Source of the DNA: Novosphingobium sp. CECT 9465
Lineage (GTDB): Bacteria > Pseudomonadota > Alphaproteobacteria > Sphingomonadales > Sphingomonadaceae
NCBI RefSeq assembly: GCF_920987055.1
Contig: NZ_CAKLBX010000001.1
Span: forward strand, 620,001-684,000
Direction of reading: 5' to 3'
DNA: 64,000 nt
A program made the position numbers and the translations under genes. The first letter of the stretch is position 1, and each line of letters opens with the position of its first letter. The notes under the pieces are model-generated. The model had not been told where the DNA came from. It saw only the letters and a program-made list of their open reading frames with translations, and did not search any database. This document shows, one piece after another, positions 60,239-64,000 of the stretch.

Positions 60239-61317
60239 TCTACCTCGATTATCAGGCGACAACGCCGCTGGCGCCCGAAGCGCGCGAGGCGATGATGCCG
60301 TGGCTGGCGGGGCCGGAAACCGCTGGGTTTGCCAATCCGCACAGCCCGCACCGCTATGGCCGCGCGGCGGCGGCGGCAGTGGAGGTGGCGCGGGCGCGAG
60401 TGGCGGCGCTGCTGCCGCCGGGCGGGCGCGTGGTGTTTACCTCAGGCGCGACCGAGGCGCTCAACCTGGCGATCATCGGATCGGGACGGAAACGGCTTGC
60501 GGTTTCTGCCATCGAACATGCGGCGGTGCTGGATACGGCGCGGTTCGTCGATCCCGATGTAACTGTGCTGCCGGTGTCGGGCGAAGGGCTGGTCGATGCC
60601 GACGGTGCGATTCCCGAAGGCACCGGGCTGGTCGCGGTGATGCAGGTGAACAACGAGATCGGGACGGTGCAGCCGGTCGAGACTATCGCCGCACAGGCGC
60701 GGGCGATGGGGGCGCTGTTCCTGTGCGATGCGGTGCAGGGCGCGGGGAAGCTGGCCGCGCCGGAAGGGGCGGACCTGATCGCACTGTCCTCGCACAAGCT
60801 TTACGGTCCGAAGGGCATCGGCGCGCTGTGGGTGCGGGACGGGGTGAAACTTGCGCCTCTGATCCATGGCGGCGGGCAGGAAGGCGGCTTGCGTTCGGGC
60901 ACACTCTCGCCCGCGCTCTGCGCCGGTTTCGGCGCGGCGGCGGCGCTGTGCACAAGTCTGGGTACAAGCGATGCAGAGCATGTGGAGAAGCTGTGGACGC
61001 TGGCGCGGTCGCTGTTCGAGGACTGGACGCTGAACGGCAGCGAGACGGAGCGCTGGCACGGGAATCTCAATGTGCGACTTCCCGGTCTCAACGTGGGGCG
61101 GCTGTTGTCGGAATGCCGCAATGTCGCATTTTCCGCCGGGTCTGCCTGCGCCAGCGGGTCGGGCAGGCCAAGCCATGTCTTGCGCGCACTCGGACTTTCG
61201 GACAGGGATAGCAAAACGGCGATCCGGCTAGGGTTCGGACGCTATACCGGGGAAGAGGATCTGGTTCAGGCCGCAGCGGCAATCCATGCCGCGGCGAAGG
61301 TTCAGGGAGTCTTGTAG
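60235..61317 (+). CDS. Cysteine desulfurase, second of two in tandem
   Basis: The 360-residue enzyme has MIYLDYQATTPLAPEA, VNNEIGTVQP, the PLP Lys in SSHKLYGP, and the active Cys in SAGSACASGSGRPSHVL. It is a divergent paralogue of the preceding one. The two are translationally coupled and followed 2 bp later by a ferredoxin, so the set probably serves Fe-S or sulfur-transfer work. The pair may have arisen by duplication. Confidence 0.9.
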   Translation: MIYLDYQATTPLAPEAREAMMPWLAGPETAGFANPHSPHRYGRAAAAAVEVARARVAALLPPGGRVVFTSGATEALNLAIIGSGRKRLAVSAIEHAAVLDTARFVDPDVTVLPVSGEGLVDADGAIPEGTGLVAVMQVNNEIGTVQPVETIAAQARAMGALFLCDAVQGAGKLAAPEGADLIALSSHKLYGPKGIGALWVRDGVKLAPLIHGGGQEGGLRSGTLSPALCAGFGAAAALCTSLGTSDAEHVEKLWTLARSLFEDWTLNGSETERWHGNLNVRLPGLNVGRLLSECRNVAFSAGSACASGSGRPSHVLRALGLSDRDSKTAIRLGFGRYTGEEDLVQAAAAIHAAAKVQGVL

Positions 61318-61319
61318 CC

Positions 61320-61652
61320 ATGGTCCGCGTCACCTTCGTAACCCCCCAGGGCGAAAAGATCGCCGCTGAAGGCGAAGCCGGGACGCGCCTGCTCGAACTC
61401 GGTCAGGCAAAAGGCATGCCGCTGGAGGGCACATGTGAAGGCCAGATGGCCTGCTCCACCTGCCACGTGGTCATTTCGCCCGACTGGTTCGACAAGCTTC
61501 CCGTCGCGGCCGATGACGAGGAGGACATGCTCGACCTTGCGGCGGGCGTTACGCGCACGAGCCGCCTGTCATGCCAGATCGAACTGACCGACGCGATTGA
61601 CGGGCTGGTGGTGCATATCCCGGCCGAAGCGCGGGATATGCAGGGGCGTTAG
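61320..61652 (+). CDS. Adrenodoxin-type 2Fe-2S ferredoxin
   Basis: The 110-residue protein has the cluster cysteines in CEGQMACSTCHV and a later SRLSCQI, the ISC/adrenodoxin-type pattern. It probably gives electrons for Fe-S cluster assembly with the adjacent desulfurases, or to a P450 or oxygenase. It is the last gene of the three-gene run. Confidence 0.92.
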   Translation: MVRVTFVTPQGEKIAAEGEAGTRLLELGQAKGMPLEGTCEGQMACSTCHVVISPDWFDKLPVAADDEEDMLDLAAGVTRTSRLSCQIELTDAIDGLVVHIPAEARDMQGR

Positions 61653-61700
61653 CATCCGTCCCTTCGGGAACCCGACGCTGACTGAGGCTTTCCGTTAGGC

Positions 61701-62855
61701 ATGCAAGTTTCTCCACGTGCCACGAATCCCGCTGTTTCAGCCAATCCCGAACTTCTGATCGCTGAAACCAGCGCCTGGATTGCCGAAAACTGGCTGCGCA
61801 TCGCCATTGCGGCGGGCATTGCGGCAGGCATCGTCCTGCTATTGCTGACCTTGCAGAAACTGGCGCAGCGCTTGTGCCGCGAAGATGAGGCGCTGGTCAG
61901 TTGGCGAACCATTCTGGGCCGGCTCGCGGCGCGCACGCGGTTCTGGTTCATCGTCATTCTTTCGGCGCGGATCGTCGATGGCTATGCGGCCACGCCGCCG
62001 TGGCTCGATACGACCATAGGCTTCCTCTTCACCATCGGCATGACGCTACAGGCCGCAATCTGGGCGCGTGAACTGGTGCTGGGCGTGGTCGAACACAGGG
62101 CAGGCGGTGCACAGCATGCCAATGGCGCGCTGACATCCGCGCTGGGTATCATCCGCGCGCTGGTGACATTCCTTGTCTTCGCCATCGCGCTGGTTCTGAT
62201 CCTCGGCAATCTGGGCGTCAATGTCGCCGGTCTGGTCGCGGGTCTGGGTATCGGCGGCATCGCAATCGGTCTTGCCGCCCAAGGCATCTTTTCCGACCTC
62301 TTTGCAGGAGTATCGATCCTGTTCGACCGGCCGTTCAAGGTGGGCGACAACATCGGTTGGGGAGAGAACCTCGGCACGGTGGAGCGGATCGGCATGCGGA
62401 CCACGCGCGTCCGGCTTTTTACCGGAGAATTGCTGATAATTTCGAACAAGAACCTGCTCGACAGGGAAATCCGCAATGTGACCGTGCGCGATCACATTCG
62501 CCTGTCGTTCATCTTGGGCGTGACTTACGAGACGCCTCCCGAAACGCTGGCGCGCATTCCGGCGATGCTGCGCGAGATGGGCGAGGCGGAAAATGCCAAA
62601 GTTGCAAGGGCCGGGTTCGAAGCCTTTGGCGCAAGCTCGCTGGATTTTTCATTCATCATCGATGTGCCGGGATCCGACTGGAACATCGCTCATCCCACCC
62701 GCGATCGCCTGTTGGTAGCGATCATGCAGCGTTTTGGGGCGGAAGGAATCAGCCTGGCCTATCCTACCCAGACATCCTACACCGCAGCGCCCGATGGTAC
62801 GCTGGTCATGCCCTATCCCGATGTCAGCGCTATTGCTGACAGCATGAAAGTATGA
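61701..62855 (+). CDS. MscS family mechanosensitive channel
   Basis: The 384-residue protein has about four membrane segments and the MscS pore and vestibule signature GLGIGGIAIGLAAQGIFSDLFAGVSILFDRPFKVGD. It releases solutes on hypo-osmotic stress. ATG at 61701 starts the protein; the first 30 residues are polar. Confidence 0.92.
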   Translation: MQVSPRATNPAVSANPELLIAETSAWIAENWLRIAIAAGIAAGIVLLLLTLQKLAQRLCREDEALVSWRTILGRLAARTRFWFIVILSARIVDGYAATPPWLDTTIGFLFTIGMTLQAAIWARELVLGVVEHRAGGAQHANGALTSALGIIRALVTFLVFAIALVLILGNLGVNVAGLVAGLGIGGIAIGLAAQGIFSDLFAGVSILFDRPFKVGDNIGWGENLGTVERIGMRTTRVRLFTGELLIISNKNLLDREIRNVTVRDHIRLSFILGVTYETPPETLARIPAMLREMGEAENAKVARAGFEAFGASSLDFSFIIDVPGSDWNIAHPTRDRLLVAIMQRFGAEGISLAYPTQTSYTAAPDGTLVMPYPDVSAIADSMKV

Positions 62856-62923
62856 TGCTCGCCGCAAACCCGCGCCGCTTTCTCATGTAAGAAAGCGGCG
62901 CGGGACCAATCAATCGGCGCCAA

Positions 62924-63448
62924 TCAATCGGTCAGCGCATCGATCAGTGCTTTTGAAAATGCGGGAATGTCATCAGGATTGCGGCTGGTGATGAAATTGC
63001 CATCGATGGCCACCTCTTCATCGACCACGTCAGCGCCCGCGTTTGCAAGATCGGTGCGGATCGAAGGCCATCCGGTTACGGTGCGTCCGTCAAGAATATC
63101 GGCTTCGGCCAGAAGCCACGGGGCGTGGCAGATCGCGGCGATGGTCTTGCCCGCATCGTCGAAATCGTTGACGAGGTCGATGGCATCGTCATCCATCCGC
63201 AGGATATCGGGGTTCATCTGGCCGCCGGGCAGAAGCAGCGCGTCAAAGTCGTCAGCCGAAACTTCGTCGAGCGTCATCTCTACCGCCACCGCATCGCCCC
63301 AGTTCTTGTCCTTCCAGCCGGTGATCGATCCGGGCTTGAGGCTGGCTACGACCGTTTCGAAGCCTGCATCTTCCAATGCCTTCTTCGGTTCCATCAGTTC
63401 GGATTGTTCAAAGCCATCGGCCGCGAGGATGAGGACGCGTTTGGTCAT
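62924..63448 (-). CDS. DJ-1/PfpI family protein (glyoxalase III or deglycase-like)
   Basis: The 174-residue protein has the nucleophile-elbow Cys in AAICHAPWLLAEA and LLLPGGQMNPD. The family detoxifies alpha-oxoaldehydes or repairs glycated molecules; the exact activity is unsettled. It is monocistronic and divergent from parC. Confidence 0.92.
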   Translation of the reverse strand: MTKRVLILAADGFEQSELMEPKKALEDAGFETVVASLKPGSITGWKDKNWGDAVAVEMTLDEVSADDFDALLLPGGQMNPDILRMDDDAIDLVNDFDDAGKTIAAICHAPWLLAEADILDGRTVTGWPSIRTDLANAGADVVDEEVAIDGNFITSRNPDDIPAFSKALIDALTD

Positions 63449-63575
63449 GGGGATTCTCCGGGGGAAAAGGATTGTCTACCAACCGGGGCAGACAGTTCTC
63501 TTACAATTGATCGCCGATAGGGTTGTTCCCCGGCTTTTGTTCAGCGGCCTTTCGTAAAAGCTATCCGATTGCTAA

Positions 63576-64000
<425 letters not shown>

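Overview
The window is 64 kb of high-GC alphaproteobacterial chromosome, most like a Novosphingobium or Sphingobium (Sphingomonadales). The evidence is the complete LigAB-type protocatechuate 4,5-cleavage pathway in sphingomonad arrangement, a LigM O-demethylase with a folate C1 module, COQ9, Atp12 and MlaEFD genes, and a large TonB-dependent receptor. No phage, plasmid, insertion sequence, CRISPR array, rRNA or tRNA gene was found. Several families of short palindromic repeats were found, and one copy lies inside a coding sequence.

Layout. 1-2.7 kb: purU (partial) diverges from ligM-metF, an aromatic O-demethylation and C1 module. 2.7-8.1 kb: ribDE, a YgjP-type metalloprotein, YcgN, a SCO1/SenC protein, an ankyrin protein and COQ9. 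8.1-11.3 kb: feoAB, bracketed by two hairpin repeats, then ssb. 11.3-15.3 kb: queE and valS; valS carries an in-frame palindromic repeat. 15.4-19 kb: mlaEFD plus a lipoprotein (phospholipid transport). 19-23 kb: a minus-strand run of overlapping genes (crcB, an RluA-family synthase with a long basic tail, paiB, a HAD phosphatase, a small membrane protein, atp12). 23.2-28.7 kb: rpsU, an FKBP isomerase, and gatC-gatA-acyltransferase-gatB. 29-39.3 kb: a small beta-rich protein, M16 and M28 peptidases, clpB, a TonB-like protein and a chemoreceptor.

39.4-58.4 kb is the aromatic catabolic region. ligK-ligU-ligI run on the minus strand and ligR plus an oxidoreductase-ligJ-ligA-ligB-ligC on the plus strand. 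Then come a CmcJ-like putative oxygenase, a lignostilbene dioxygenase, an NmrA-type reductase, a Rap1a/Tai-like protein, an exported dienelactone-hydrolase-like protein, an LdpA-like NTF2-fold protein, a MarR regulator, a TonB-dependent receptor and an aldehyde dehydrogenase. Read together, the genes could take a beta-1 lignin dimer in through the receptor, remove formaldehyde to give a stilbene (LdpA-like), split that to vanillin (LSD), oxidise it to vanillate (ALDH), demethylate it to protocatechuate (LigM, methyl to folate, MetF), and carry protocatechuate to pyruvate and oxaloacetate (LigAB, C, I, U, J, K). A 19-bp inverted-repeat motif recurs before ligM, the ldpA-like gene and the receptor gene, suggesting that one MarR-type regulator ties the dispersed parts together. 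A separate bipartite motif occurs before both lig operons and probably marks LigR sites.

58.4-64 kb: an alpha/beta hydrolase diverges from two tandem cysteine desulfurases and a 2Fe-2S ferredoxin, followed by an MscS channel, a DJ-1/PfpI protein and the 5' end of parC.
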